Positions 16,422 through 25,833 of a stretch of 64,000 nucleotides of DNA are shown here, piece by piece. Position numbers and translations under genes: made by a program. This DNA comes from UBA8529 sp964390565 (GTDB taxonomy: Bacteria > Bacteroidota > Bacteroidia > Bacteroidales > Tenuifilaceae), in assembly GCA_964390565.1 (NCBI GenBank), contig CAYMII010000020.1, forward strand, positions 6,546-70,545, given 5' to 3'. The number at the start of each line of letters is the position of its first letter. Positions within the stretch are counted from its first letter, which is position 1. The notes under the pieces were generated by a model that worked only from the letters and a program-made list of their open reading frames with translations, was not told where the DNA came from and made no database searches.

Positions 16422-18884
16422 ATGTTTGAGAAAATAAAACCACATACTACATCACCTGAAAGATCTGCAATATCAGAAGGAAATTTCTATGAACCTAAGG
16501 AGAATAGAATTGGACCAGGGATGAATGAGCGGATTCAAAACCTTCGTAAGCTAAGTGTCGAAACACAACCTTCGCTTTCTATTGAGCGTGCTTTGCACGA
16601 AACCGCTTTCTATAAGGAAAACTATGGAAAGTATTCAATTCCTGTTTTACGAGCATTGAACTTCTTAGATCATTGTAAAAGAAAAACAATATATATAGGC
16701 GAAGGAGAGCTAATTGTTGGTGAGCGCGGTCCAAAACCTAAAAGCGTGTGCACTTTTCCTGAGCTTACATGCCACAGCGTTGAAGATTTAAACGTTCTCA
16801 ATACCCGAGATCTACAGCGTTATACAATAAGCCAAGAGGATATTGAACTTTATGAAAAAGAGGTTATCCCATATTGGCAAGGCAAAACTCAACGAGAACG
16901 AATTTTTAGCCATGTGCCCGATGAATGGCGTGCAGCTTATGAGGCAGGATTATTTACCGAATTTATGGAGCAACGAGCTCCCGGTCACACCACCCTTGAT
17001 GGCAAAATTTACCGAAAAGGTATGCTCGATTTCAAAAAGGAGATCGCCGAAAACCTTGCAAAACTCGATTATCTAAATGATCCCGAGGCTACAGATAAAG
17101 CCGAACAATGGAAAGCAATGGATGTATCGTGCGATGCGGTTATTGTATTTGCCGAACGTCATGCTGAGTTAGCTGAAGAATTGGCTAAAAAGGAGCAAGA
17201 TCCACAAAGGGTTAAAGAGTTAAAGAAAATTGCCGAAGTCTGCCGTTGGGTGCCTGCCAAAGCACCGCGAAATTTATGGGAGGCTATTCAAATGTATTGG
17301 TTTGTTCATCTAGGAACCATTACCGAATTGAATGGTTGGGATGCCATGAACCCTGGTCATTTCGACCAACACCTTACCCCATTCTACGAAAAAGAGATTG
17401 CTGCTGGAACGCTAACACGCGATGAAGCAAAAGAGTTGATATCGTGCTTCTGGATAAAAGTAAACAATCACCCAGCACCTCCAAAGGTTGGAATTACAGC
17501 ACGCGAGAGTGGTACATACAACGATTTTACAAATATCAATTTAGGAGGCGTTAAATCCGATGGTTCCGAAGGAACCAGTGAGGTTTCGTACATCATGCTC
17601 GAAGTGGTTGAGGAACTGCATATTCTCCAACCTGGTAACTCAGTGCATATAAGCGCAAAAACACCCGATAAATTTCTGCATGCCGCAGCACATGTAATCC
17701 GTCAGGGTCATGGTTACCCATCAGTATTTAATCCCGATATCTATATCCTTGAAATGTTACGACAAGGAAAATCGTTGCAGGATGCTCGCGAAGGGGGTTG
17801 CAGTGGTTGTATCGAGGTTGGTGCTTTTGGTAAAGAGGCATACCTGCTTACTGGATATCTAAATGTTCCAAAAATACTGGAGGTAACGTTGAATAACGGT
17901 ATCAATCCAGTTACAGGAAAGATGGTAGGAATACAAACTGGTGATCCTCACAATTTTAAATCATACGAAGATCTTTACAATGCCTTTTTGAAGCAGCTTC
18001 AATATGTAGTTGGTCAGAAAATGCGCGTGAGCAATTACATCGATCGAATGTTTGCAAAATACGCTCCAGCACCATTCCTTTCAGTGGTTATTGAGGATTG
18101 CATCAGCAAAGGTCGCGATTACTACGATGGTGGACCACGATACAACACAAGTTATATTCAGTGCTGTGGACTTGGAACGGTTACCGATAGCCTTGCAGCC
18201 ATGAAAAAGCATGTTTTCGAGGAGAAAACATTCAGCATGGATAAAGTTTTAAATGCTGTTCTCAAGAACTTTTACGGTGAGGAGCTGATGAGGCAAACCA
18301 TTATCAACCGTACCCCATTCTTTGGAAACGATGATGAGTATGCCGATTCCATTGCCCTTAAGGTTTATAACGATTTGGTTGATACTATCGATGGAAAACC
18401 AAATATCAAACCGGGTGGTAAATACCATTTGAATATGCTATCAACCACTTGCCACGTATATTTTGGTAAGATAATGGGTGCCACACCAAATGGGCGACTT
18501 GCAGGTAAATCAATATCTGATGGAACTTCTCCATCGCATGGTGCTGATACAAAAGGACCTTCGGCAGTTGTAAAATCGCTTACCAAGCTTGATCATACAA
18601 AATCAGGGGGAACTCTTTTAAACCAAAGGTTTTTACCGAGTCTGATGAGAAAAGAGGAGGATATTAAAAAACTTGGACATCTTATTAGGAGCTACTTCAC
18701 GCTTGGTGGTCACCATATTCAGTTTAATATTGTGGATACCGCTACACTATATGCAGCTCAAGCATGTCCTGAAGATTATAAAGATTTGTTGGTTCGCATG
18801 GCTGGTTATAGCGATTATTTTAACGATATGAATGCCGATTTGCAGCAAGAGGTGATTGAGCGAACTGAAAATGATTCATTCTAA
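16422..18884 (+). CDS. hypD: Glycyl radical trans-4-hydroxy-L-proline dehydratase
   Basis: 820 residues of the pyruvate formate-lyase-like glycyl radical family. The radical site is RMAGYS with Gly795. The thiyl cysteine and general base are Cys463 and Glu465 in GCSGCIEVGAF. As I recall the Clostridioides difficile HypD active site (Phe152, His160, Asp278, Ser334, Phe340, Cys434, Glu436, Tyr450, Thr645, Gly765), every residue has its partner here. The offset is a constant 29 up to Tyr479 (Phe181, His189, Asp307, Ser363, Phe369) and 30 after it (Thr675, Gly795). The enzyme dehydrates hydroxyproline to 1-pyrroline-5-carboxylate anaerobically in the cytoplasm. This hypD is unrelated to the hydrogenase-maturation gene of the same name. 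The activase gene follows 11 bases downstream. Confidence 0.9.
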   Translation: MFEKIKPHTTSPERSAISEGNFYEPKENRIGPGMNERIQNLRKLSVETQPSLSIERALHETAFYKENYGKYSIPVLRALNFLDHCKRKTIYIGEGELIVGERGPKPKSVCTFPELTCHSVEDLNVLNTRDLQRYTISQEDIELYEKEVIPYWQGKTQRERIFSHVPDEWRAAYEAGLFTEFMEQRAPGHTTLDGKIYRKGMLDFKKEIAENLAKLDYLNDPEATDKAEQWKAMDVSCDAVIVFAERHAELAEELAKKEQDPQRVKELKKIAEVCRWVPAKAPRNLWEAIQMYWFVHLGTITELNGWDAMNPGHFDQHLTPFYEKEIAAGTLTRDEAKELISCFWIKVNNHPAPPKVGITARESGTYNDFTNINLGGVKSDGSEGTSEVSYIMLEVVEELHILQPGNSVHISAKTPDKFLHAAAHVIRQGHGYPSVFNPDIYILEMLRQGKSLQDAREGGCSGCIEVGAFGKEAYLLTGYLNVPKILEVTLNNGINPVTGKMVGIQTGDPHNFKSYEDLYNAFLKQLQYVVGQKMRVSNYIDRMFAKYAPAPFLSVVIEDCISKGRDYYDGGPRYNTSYIQCCGLGTVTDSLAAMKKHVFEEKTFSMDKVLNAVLKNFYGEELMRQTIINRTPFFGNDDEYADSIALKVYNDLVDTIDGKPNIKPGGKYHLNMLSTTCHVYFGKIMGATPNGRLAGKSISDGTSPSHGADTKGPSAVVKSLTKLDHTKSGGTLLNQRFLPSLMRKEEDIKKLGHLIRSYFTLGGHHIQFNIVDTATLYAAQACPEDYKDLLVRMAGYSDYFNDMNADLQQEVIERTENDSF

Positions 18885-18895
18885 GAAGAGTTTTC

Positions 18896-19804
18896 ATGCA
18901 CGATAATTTAATCTTCGATATAAAACGATACGCCATAAATGATGGGCCTGGAATTCGGGTTGTGATCTTTTTCAAAGGATGCAACTTGCATTGCGCCTGG
19001 TGTCATAATCCTGAGAGTATATCATCGAAAGTTGAAAAGATGTACGCTCCCGCCAAATGTATTAAGTGCGGAACATGCATTACTGCTTGTCCTGAGAAAG
19101 CCATTACTATGGGACTCGATGGAGTAATTACCAACATTGACCTCTGCAAAGTCTGCGGAAAATGTGCCGATGTATGCCCTACAAAAGCAATAGAAATGTC
19201 AGGAAAGGCAATGACTGTTTCTGAAATAATGGATATCATTGAGAAGGAGCGGATATTCTTCGACCAATCTGGGGGTGGAGTTACATTCTCCGGTGGAGAG
19301 CCGCTAATCCATTCAAAAATGCTAATTAAACTGCTCGATGAATGTCGTAAAAGAAAAATTCATACAGCAGTTGATACGGCTGGAAATGTTAGCACCGAAA
19401 CAATTCTTGAAGTAGCCAAGCGAACAGATCTTTTTCTTTACGACTTAAAGATGATGGATTCTGAAATGCACAAGAAATGGGTTAACTCCAACAATGAAAT
19501 GATACTCAAAAATCTAAAAGCAATTTCAGATTTGGGTATCAAAATAACCATCCGAATACCTATGATTGGTGGTGTTAACGACACAGAAGAGAATATTGAG
19601 CAAACAGCAAAGTTTATTTCAGAATTATCTGGCGAAAAGAAAGAGGTAAACCTTTTACCATACCATAATATTGCCCAAAATAAGTATATGAAATTGGGTA
19701 AATCTGACGACTTTGCGAAATTGATGGAGCCTGATAAAAGTTTGATAGCACAGGCAATCATGAAGTTTAATGAATACGGAATTAAAGCAACAATCGGTGG
19801 ATAA
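18896..19804 (+). CDS. hypE: Glycyl-radical enzyme activase (radical SAM), HypE type
   Basis: 302 residues. The radical SAM motif is C29-N-L-H-C33-A-W-C36. An inserted ferredoxin-like domain with two 4Fe-4S motifs follows (CIKCGTCITACP and CKVCGKCADVCP, about residues 54-95), then the SAM-binding FSGGEPL. This is the layout of activases for dehydratase-type glycyl radical enzymes: it cleaves SAM and abstracts hydrogen from the partner glycine, here Gly795 of HypD. It starts 11 bases after hypD and is surely co-transcribed. The name follows the clostridial HypD/HypE pair. Confidence 0.92.
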   Translation: MHDNLIFDIKRYAINDGPGIRVVIFFKGCNLHCAWCHNPESISSKVEKMYAPAKCIKCGTCITACPEKAITMGLDGVITNIDLCKVCGKCADVCPTKAIEMSGKAMTVSEIMDIIEKERIFFDQSGGGVTFSGGEPLIHSKMLIKLLDECRKRKIHTAVDTAGNVSTETILEVAKRTDLFLYDLKMMDSEMHKKWVNSNNEMILKNLKAISDLGIKITIRIPMIGGVNDTEENIEQTAKFISELSGEKKEVNLLPYHNIAQNKYMKLGKSDDFAKLMEPDKSLIAQAIMKFNEYGIKATIGG

Positions 19805-19851
19805 ACTAACAATAAAAAACTAACTTTCAATCACTTATTAAACCCTTTACC

Positions 19852-21237
19852 ATGTTTAGCAAACAAACTTACATAAGCCGTCGCAACCAGCTTCGTGCTC
19901 AGTTCAAAACAGGTGTTCTTTTTTTCATCGGTAACGATGAGAGTGGAATGAATTACGAGGATAACACCTACCATTTCCGTCAGGATAGCACTTTCTTATA
20001 CTATTTTGGGTTGAATAAACCTGGATTGTATGCCTTAATGGATATTGATAATGACAACGATTATATTTTTGGTGATGATTTCACTATCGATAGCATCGTT
20101 TGGATGGGCTCACAGCCAACAATTCACGAAATGGCATCGACAGTAGGTGTTGAAAAAACAGGGACTATATCGCAATTCACCGAAAAGATAAACTCATACC
20201 CAACATCAAATATTTTTTATCTACCACCTTACAGACCCGAGCATCAAATTAAGTTGATGCGATTTTTAGGGATTAGCCCTGCCGAATCGCATGCTAAGGC
20301 TAGCATTCCTTTTATAACTGCTGTTGGTGAGCAACGTAACATTAAATCGGAAGAGGAGATAAAAGAGATTGAACATGCGGTTTCAGTTACTGCTGAAATG
20401 CATTTAGCCGGAATGCGCTATGCAAAACCTGGAATGAATGAGGCCCAAGTTGCAGCTAAGGTTCACGAGGTTGCTCTTGCTGCTGGAGGGGGTTTAAGTT
20501 TTCCAATTATTGCAACAATTAATGGACAAACGCTGCATAATCATTATCATGGCAATACTATTAAAGAAGGGCAGCTATTCCTTTTAGATGCTGGTTACGA
20601 AACCCCAATGGGCTATGCAGGTGATATGAGCAGCACTTTCCCAGTTGGAAAAACATTCACCGAAAAGCAAAAAGAAATTTATAGAATCACCCTAGCGGCT
20701 CACAATGGTGCAATTGATATGCTTAAGCCCGGGGTTCATTTCCGCGAGGTTCATATGCAGGTTGCACGAACAATCTTCGATGGTATGAAAGCTCTTGGTT
20801 TTACAAAAGGAAACACCGAAGATGCCATCGTTAATGGCGCTCATGCGCTGTTCTTCCCTTGCGGAACAGGCCACCTAATGGGGCTTGATGTTCACGATAT
20901 GGAAAATTTAGGAGAGCAATACGTTGGTTACTGCGGTGTTCCAAAGAGTAAACAATTTGGGCTAAAATCACTTCGCTTGGGACGTGAGCTAAAACCGGGC
21001 TTTGTACTTACCATCGAACCTGGAATCTACTTCATTCCTGAGCTGATCGACTTATGGCAACAGAATGGCACAAACAAGGAGTATATCAACTTCGATAGGG
21101 TAAACGAGTATAGGAATTTTAGTGGAATTCGTAATGAGGAAGATATCCTAATTACTGAAACAGGACACAGAATTCTTGGTAAGCCACTGGCAAAATCCAT
21201 TGAGGATGTTGAAGCCGAACGAGCAAAGGCATTTTAG
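19852..21237 (+). CDS. pepP: Xaa-Pro aminopeptidase (M24B)
   Basis: 461 residues, as expected for aminopeptidase P: an N-terminal creatinase-like domain (about 1-165) and a C-terminal pita-bread domain. The dinuclear metal ligands are visible: LLDAGYE and GYAGDMSSTFP (two Asp), GTGHLMGLDVHD (His), LTIEPGIY (Glu) and NEEDILITETGHRIL (Glu). It removes the N-terminal residue from peptides with proline in position 2. No signal peptide, so it is cytoplasmic. It lies 47 bases after the hypE stop, which fits release of proline-type residues for the dehydratase pathway. Confidence 0.92.
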   Translation: MFSKQTYISRRNQLRAQFKTGVLFFIGNDESGMNYEDNTYHFRQDSTFLYYFGLNKPGLYALMDIDNDNDYIFGDDFTIDSIVWMGSQPTIHEMASTVGVEKTGTISQFTEKINSYPTSNIFYLPPYRPEHQIKLMRFLGISPAESHAKASIPFITAVGEQRNIKSEEEIKEIEHAVSVTAEMHLAGMRYAKPGMNEAQVAAKVHEVALAAGGGLSFPIIATINGQTLHNHYHGNTIKEGQLFLLDAGYETPMGYAGDMSSTFPVGKTFTEKQKEIYRITLAAHNGAIDMLKPGVHFREVHMQVARTIFDGMKALGFTKGNTEDAIVNGAHALFFPCGTGHLMGLDVHDMENLGEQYVGYCGVPKSKQFGLKSLRLGRELKPGFVLTIEPGIYFIPELIDLWQQNGTNKEYINFDRVNEYRNFSGIRNEEDILITETGHRILGKPLAKSIEDVEAERAKAF

Positions 21238-21238
21238 T

Positions 21239-22309
21239 ATGAAGATTAAATCATACTATCTTCTTGCTTTAGTACTTGTGGCATGTACTCAAAGTAAGCC
21301 CAAAAGCTACTTGCTTGATTCCTTAAATGAAGGAAAGGTTAGTAATTATGTGTTACATGGAGAACCAAGCCTGCGAGGTGTTGATGTTTTAAATGATCAA
21401 GCTGCGTGGGTAAGCGGGAGTAAAGGTACTTTTGCTCGAACTATCGATGCTGGTCAAACTTGGCATAGCGGAAAAATCAATAACGATACTTTGCTCGATT
21501 TTAGGGATATTCATGCTTTTAGCGCTACATCTGCAATTGCCATTAGCGCGGGCTCTCCAGCAAAAATATACAAAACCACCGATGGTGGTTTAACTTGGAT
21601 TCTTAAGTATGAAAATCGCGATACATCCATTTTCTTCAACTCGTTCGATTTTTGCGACGAAGAAAGAGGAATTGCCTGCAGCGATCCAATTCATGGGAGT
21701 TTTCTTTTTATCAAAACTCAAAATGGTGGTGAGTCGTGGGATACGATTGATATCAAAATCCTCCCAAAACCATTAAATCCTGAAGGCGGTTTTGCCGCTA
21801 GCGGAACGTCAGTCGTTTTTACCACTGAAGGAGATATCCTTTATGGTACAGGAGGAAAAGAGGCTCGAATAATCAGAAGTTCCGATTTTGGAAAAACTTG
21901 GGAGGCAATTACATCGCCCATTAAAGCAGGTGAATCATCGTATGGGATTTATTCCATTGGGAGCATAAATGCCAAATCGTTTATTATTACTGGTGGCTGC
22001 TGGCAAAAGCCAAGCGAGGCTTTCGATAATGTGGCAATCAGCAGCGATAAAGGAAAAACATGGCATTTAACAAAATCTTTCCCTTCGGGATTTGAGTCGT
22101 GCGTAAAATATCTTCCAAAGTCAAAATCAATAATTGTTTGCGGAACAAACGGTGTTGACATTTCAACCGATTTGGGAGATAAGTGGAGTAAAACTTCGCG
22201 GCAGGGTTACAATGCAATGGATCTTTCTGCTAACGAGGATTTGCTTGTATTTGTAGGCTCTAAAGGAAGGATTGACGTTATTTCATCAAAGAACAGCAAC
22301 GCTAAGTAG
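21239..22309 (+). CDS. Secreted lipoprotein with BNR/Ycf48-like beta-propeller
   Basis: 356 residues from ATG 21239, which lies one base after the pepP stop, implying translational coupling. The N-terminus is a lipoprotein signal (MKIKSYYLLALVLVACTQ) with the lipobox cysteine at 16. The rest has repeated S/D-x-D-x-G-x-T-W blades (TIDAGQTWHSG, TTDGGLTWILK, TQNGGESWDTI, SSDFGKTWEAI, SSDKGKTWHLT), the signature of BNR/photosystem II assembly factor-like propellers. Such propellers bind ligands or glycans, or act as scaffolds. Its role among peptidase genes is unknown; it may help bind or present peptide substrates at the outer membrane. Confidence 0.8.
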   Translation: MKIKSYYLLALVLVACTQSKPKSYLLDSLNEGKVSNYVLHGEPSLRGVDVLNDQAAWVSGSKGTFARTIDAGQTWHSGKINNDTLLDFRDIHAFSATSAIAISAGSPAKIYKTTDGGLTWILKYENRDTSIFFNSFDFCDEERGIACSDPIHGSFLFIKTQNGGESWDTIDIKILPKPLNPEGGFAASGTSVVFTTEGDILYGTGGKEARIIRSSDFGKTWEAITSPIKAGESSYGIYSIGSINAKSFIITGGCWQKPSEAFDNVAISSDKGKTWHLTKSFPSGFESCVKYLPKSKSIIVCGTNGVDISTDLGDKWSKTSRQGYNAMDLSANEDLLVFVGSKGRIDVISSKNSNAK

Positions 22310-22328
22310 TATAGCTTTTTAAAAACAA

Positions 22329-22336
22329 TAACTTTG
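22329..22336 (+). promoter_or_regulatory. Possible internal -7 promoter box
   Basis: TAACTTTG, an exact TAnnTTTG match, lies 31 bases before the ATG of the S37-type peptidase gene. It could give the last two genes of the unit independent transcription. No good -33 element was found. Confidence 0.4.
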
Positions 22337-22367
22337 AAATTTTGTGTACACTAATAATCTCATCAAT

Positions 22368-23720
22368 ATGATTAATAGATTATTCCTCTTCTTGTCTTTT
22401 GCAGTAATCATTTCTTTTGGTGCCTGTAAACCTAAGGTTCAAACCCCCGAAGAAGTGCTGAAGCAAATAGCGTTTGTCGATAGTATAAAGCCTATCAAGA
22501 ACGACACACTTTTCAAATCAACCTATGTGGTTTGGTTTAGAATGCCGTTGGATCATAACAATCCTAATAGCCCAACTTTCCCATTAAAGGCGTATTACTC
22601 ACACAAAAATTTTAACAGCCCTATGGTTGTTGTTATTGATGGGTATGCCATGTACACATCAAGGCCAAATGAGCTATCAAGGATATTAAATTCTAATCAG
22701 CTAACCATCGAGCATCGATTTTTTGATCAAAGTCGTCCAAAGGACTCAATCCCTTGGGGATTTTTAAATGTTCGTCAGGCTGCTGCCGATCAGCATCAGA
22801 TTATACAAGCCTTCAAACCCTTTTATAAAGGTAAATGGGCATCAACAGGCATAAGCAAAAGTGGGCAGGCAACAATTTTCCATCGTAGGTTTTATCCAGC
22901 CGATGTAGATGTTAGTGTTCCGTACGTTGCTCCGCTCAACTTCTCTTCTGAAGATCCACGTGCTTACGATTTTTTGAATAGTGTTGGAACCGATGAGTGC
23001 CGTGCAAAGATTCTTGAGTTTCAAACCCAACTTTTCGAAAAAAAGAAGGAGATTTTCCCAATGTTCGAAAAGCTGGCAAAGGATAAAAACTGGGAGTTTA
23101 AAATGGGATTAGATAGAGCCTATGATCTTAGCGTTTTGGAATGCTCGTTCGCCTCATGGCAATGGGGAACTCCATGCGATAGTATTCCTCCAAAAAATTC
23201 ATCAGCAAAGGAGCTATTTAAACATTTTAACATGATTAACCCTTTCACCTTTTTTGAGGAGAAATCGATAGAAACTACACGCCCATTCTTCTTTCAAGCA
23301 ATGACCGAGATTGGGATGTATGGCTACGATATCAAGCCATTCAAAAAGTATTTGAAAGACACAGTTAACATAACCTTTGATTTTACTATGCCAAAGGGTT
23401 ATAAAGCAGTTTTTAACCCCGAAACCATGAAGGATGTTGATGCTTGGCTAAAGGAGAATGGAAATAACATGCTATACATTTACGGACAAAATGATGCATG
23501 GTCATCAACAGCAGTTGTTCCCGGAAACAAAACCAATGCTGTAATCATGTTTAACCCTGGAGGAAGCCATTCATCTAGAATTAAACACTTCCCTGCTGAG
23601 ATGCAGGATAGCATTTACACAGTTCTTGAAAAATGGATGGGAGTTGATTTATCATCAAAAAAGAGCAAAGGTGCATGTGGTGGAACAAACCCAAATGCAT
23701 TAAAATTTCAAATACTATAA
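22368..23720 (+). CDS. S37-like exported prolyl tri/tetrapeptidyl aminopeptidase
   Basis: 450 residues from ATG 22368, an N-terminus with a lipoprotein signal (MINRLFLFLSFAVIISFGAC). An in-frame GTG at 22344 would only add eight residues. The alpha/beta-hydrolase core carries STGISKSGQATIFHRRF (Ser163 is the likely nucleophile) followed by FYPADVDVSVPYVAPLN. These stretches resemble the S37/PS-10 family, whose Streptomyces members remove proline-ending tri- and tetrapeptides. A late Asp (YGQNDAWS) and His (GGSHSSRIKHFP) would complete the triad. It is probably periplasmic or surface attached, feeding short prolyl peptides inwards. Confidence 0.78.
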   Translation: MINRLFLFLSFAVIISFGACKPKVQTPEEVLKQIAFVDSIKPIKNDTLFKSTYVVWFRMPLDHNNPNSPTFPLKAYYSHKNFNSPMVVVIDGYAMYTSRPNELSRILNSNQLTIEHRFFDQSRPKDSIPWGFLNVRQAAADQHQIIQAFKPFYKGKWASTGISKSGQATIFHRRFYPADVDVSVPYVAPLNFSSEDPRAYDFLNSVGTDECRAKILEFQTQLFEKKKEIFPMFEKLAKDKNWEFKMGLDRAYDLSVLECSFASWQWGTPCDSIPPKNSSAKELFKHFNMINPFTFFEEKSIETTRPFFFQAMTEIGMYGYDIKPFKKYLKDTVNITFDFTMPKGYKAVFNPETMKDVDAWLKENGNNMLYIYGQNDAWSSTAVVPGNKTNAVIMFNPGGSHSSRIKHFPAEMQDSIYTVLEKWMGVDLSSKKSKGACGGTNPNALKFQIL

Positions 23721-23739
23721 ATCTTAAAAAAAGAAATAG

Positions 23740-25383
23740 ATGAAACTTTCAAATAGAATATTCCTTACGCTAGGATTCCTTTCAATCTCAATTTACACGG
23801 CATTTGCTTGTACTGTTATTGCTGTTGGAAAAAAGGTTTCTGCGGATGGTTCAATTATTATTTCACATACCGATACAGGTCCTGATTCTCGTATCTTTTA
23901 TGTTCCCGGTAAAACTTATAAAAAGGGAGATATGGCTCCCATATTTTGGGGAATTCAGGATGCCGATAGACTGTTAAACGACGATGGTAAGATATTAGGC
24001 TATCTTCCTCAGGTTGAAAAAACCTATGGCTACTTTCATTCCGCGTACTCACATATGAACGAGTATCAGCTTGGTATTGCAGAAAGCACCACAGCACAAA
24101 GAGATGAGCTGAAATGTACCATTGAGAATGGTAAGCAGATAATGACCATCGAGCAGGCGATGATTTTTGCGCTTCAACGCTTTAAAAAAGCACGGGAAGC
24201 TGTTCAGTTTATAGGTGATTTATGCACAACCTATGGTTTCGTTCCTTCAAGCGGTGATGGTTCCGAAGATTTAGTAATTGCTGATACCGAAGAGGCTTGG
24301 GTGTTTGAGGTGTTTGGTGTTGGCCCAGGATGGACTCCCGAAAGCAAAAAACTTGGTGCAATATGGGCTGCTCAACGTATTGGTGACGATCAAGCGTTAA
24401 TGATTCCAAACTGGAGCATAATCAAAGAGATTAACGCAAAGGATAAGGAAAACTTTATGGTATCGACCAACTATATGCAAGAGGCTATTGACCGTGGTTG
24501 GTACGATCCAAAATCAGGAAAGCCATTTATTTGGCAAGAAGCCTACGCTCCACTACCAGAGGAGTATGCAACAAGCCGTTTTTGGTTATTCTACAATACT
24601 TTCATGCCAAATCTAAAAGCATGGCCCGATAGGATGCTAGACCCAACTAATCCTTTCAAAGGGATGCAGCCATACTTCCAAGTTGTTGAGCCGCTTTCAT
24701 TATACCCATTCTCTGCTACACCAGAGAAAAAAATTGGAGTGCAAGATGTAATCGCTTTCCAACGCTCAACCTTCGAAGGCACTATCTACGATATGACCTC
24801 TTACCCCGAATGGCTTGTTCCCGATGGTAAAGGTAACTACGTAAAGAGTCCTTTAGCAACACCTTTCCCAGGTAGCGAAATGCGTAAGCTTATTAAGCAA
24901 ACTTACCGTCGCCCGGTTGCCCGTCATCGTGGGCATTACGGAATGGTGATGCAACTTCGCAGCTGGTTGCCTAACGAGATTGGTGGCGTTTACTGGGTTT
25001 ATCTCGATAACCCATACTTTAGCCCTTATGTTCCAATTTATTCTGGGAACCTTTCTGTTGCTGAAACTTACAATACTTATAATCCCGATAAGTACGACGA
25101 AAAATCGGCACGTTGGGCAATCGACTTTGTCGACAACTTAGCAAACCTTCGTTTCCAAGATATCGCAAAGGATGTTCGTGCCGTACGCGTTCCATTTGAG
25201 GCTGAGATGTTCAATAATCAAAGGGCAATTGAAGATGAGGCTATGAATTTATTCAAAAAAGACCCAAAACTTGCTCGTGAATTTTTAACCAACTATTCAA
25301 ATGGCAAGATGAATAAAGTTACCGAGATGTTTACCGGGCTACGCAATCAAATTATTACAAAGTACACGAACAACCACGAGTAA
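23740..25383 (+). CDS. pepD: C69 family dipeptidase (PepD-like), exported
   Basis: 547 residues. A signal peptide (residues 1-23, ending TAFA) precedes Cys24, which becomes the N-terminal nucleophile after cleavage as in C69 (Ntn-hydrolase) dipeptidases. The block CTVIAVGKKVSADGSIIISH is the family start, and SSGDGSEDLVIADTEEAWVFEV and DDQALMIPNWSIIKEI are conserved core regions. It hydrolyses dipeptides of broad specificity, probably in the periplasm. It lies 19 bases after the S37-like gene and ends the peptidase run. The next DNA is the left arm of the GxxExxY cassette, beginning 11 bases after the stop. Confidence 0.9.
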   Translation: MKLSNRIFLTLGFLSISIYTAFACTVIAVGKKVSADGSIIISHTDTGPDSRIFYVPGKTYKKGDMAPIFWGIQDADRLLNDDGKILGYLPQVEKTYGYFHSAYSHMNEYQLGIAESTTAQRDELKCTIENGKQIMTIEQAMIFALQRFKKAREAVQFIGDLCTTYGFVPSSGDGSEDLVIADTEEAWVFEVFGVGPGWTPESKKLGAIWAAQRIGDDQALMIPNWSIIKEINAKDKENFMVSTNYMQEAIDRGWYDPKSGKPFIWQEAYAPLPEEYATSRFWLFYNTFMPNLKAWPDRMLDPTNPFKGMQPYFQVVEPLSLYPFSATPEKKIGVQDVIAFQRSTFEGTIYDMTSYPEWLVPDGKGNYVKSPLATPFPGSEMRKLIKQTYRRPVARHRGHYGMVMQLRSWLPNEIGGVYWVYLDNPYFSPYVPIYSGNLSVAETYNTYNPDKYDEKSARWAIDFVDNLANLRFQDIAKDVRAVRVPFEAEMFNNQRAIEDEAMNLFKKDPKLAREFLTNYSNGKMNKVTEMFTGLRNQIITKYTNNHE

Positions 25384-25393
25384 AGAAAAGAAT

Positions 25394-25444
25394 AAGAAGT
25401 TTCTCGCAAAGGTTCGCTAAGTCAAAATAAAGTTCCGCAAAGTG
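25394..25444 (+). repeat. Left inverted-repeat arm of the GxxExxY cassette
   Basis: 51 bases with alternating CGCAAAG and CGCTAAG words. It pairs with 25834-25875 on the other strand, with 18 identical bases at the outer end and about ten at the inner end. Confidence 0.7.
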
Positions 25445-25446
25445 TA

Positions 25447-25824
25447 ATGAACGAGAATGAATTATCATATCAAATTATTGGCGCAGCAATGAAGGTTCAT
25501 TCGGAGTTGGGGCCAGGTTTACTCGAAAGCGTTTATGAAAAGGCATTATTCTATGAATTGAAAAATTTAGGTTTTGAGGTTATTGCGCAGCAGGGAATTC
25601 CCATGGTTTACAAAGATATTCAATTTGACTGTGGATTTAGACTTGATATTCTTGTTAACGATCTTGTAATAATTGAAATTAAATCAGTAGATACACTTCT
25701 CGATGTGCATCACAAACAGTTGCTTACATACCTGAAACTTACAGGAATAAAACTTGGACTACTTATCAATTTTAATGTCAGTCATTTAAAAGATGGGATA
25801 ACTAGAATAGTAAATAATCTTTAA
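25447..25824 (+). CDS. GxxExxY family protein (PD-(D/E)XK-like)
   Basis: 125 residues. It has the family-defining GLLESVYEKALFYEL (GxxExxY) near residue 25, then a nuclease-like core: FDCGFRLDILVNDLVIIEIKS (Asp followed by E-x-K) and KQLLTYLKLTGIKLGLLINF. The family (TIGR04256) is widespread in Bacteroidota and has no established function; the core resembles PD-(D/E)XK nucleases. It is the only gene inside a unit with inverted-repeat ends, unlike its core neighbours, and could be the cargo or processing enzyme of that unit. Confidence 0.88.
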   Translation: MNENELSYQIIGAAMKVHSELGPGLLESVYEKALFYELKNLGFEVIAQQGIPMVYKDIQFDCGFRLDILVNDLVIIEIKSVDTLLDVHHKQLLTYLKLTGIKLGLLINFNVSHLKDGITRIVNNL

Positions 25825-25833
25825 AACATAGCG

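Noticed and set aside
16422..18884. Annotation as pyruvate formate-lyase, or as the hydrogenase-maturation HypD
   Set aside because: The Cys463-x-Glu465 site and the recalled dehydratase residues fit hydroxyproline dehydratase; pyruvate formate-lyase has a Cys-Cys pair at this place. The hydrogenase protein is unrelated and much shorter.
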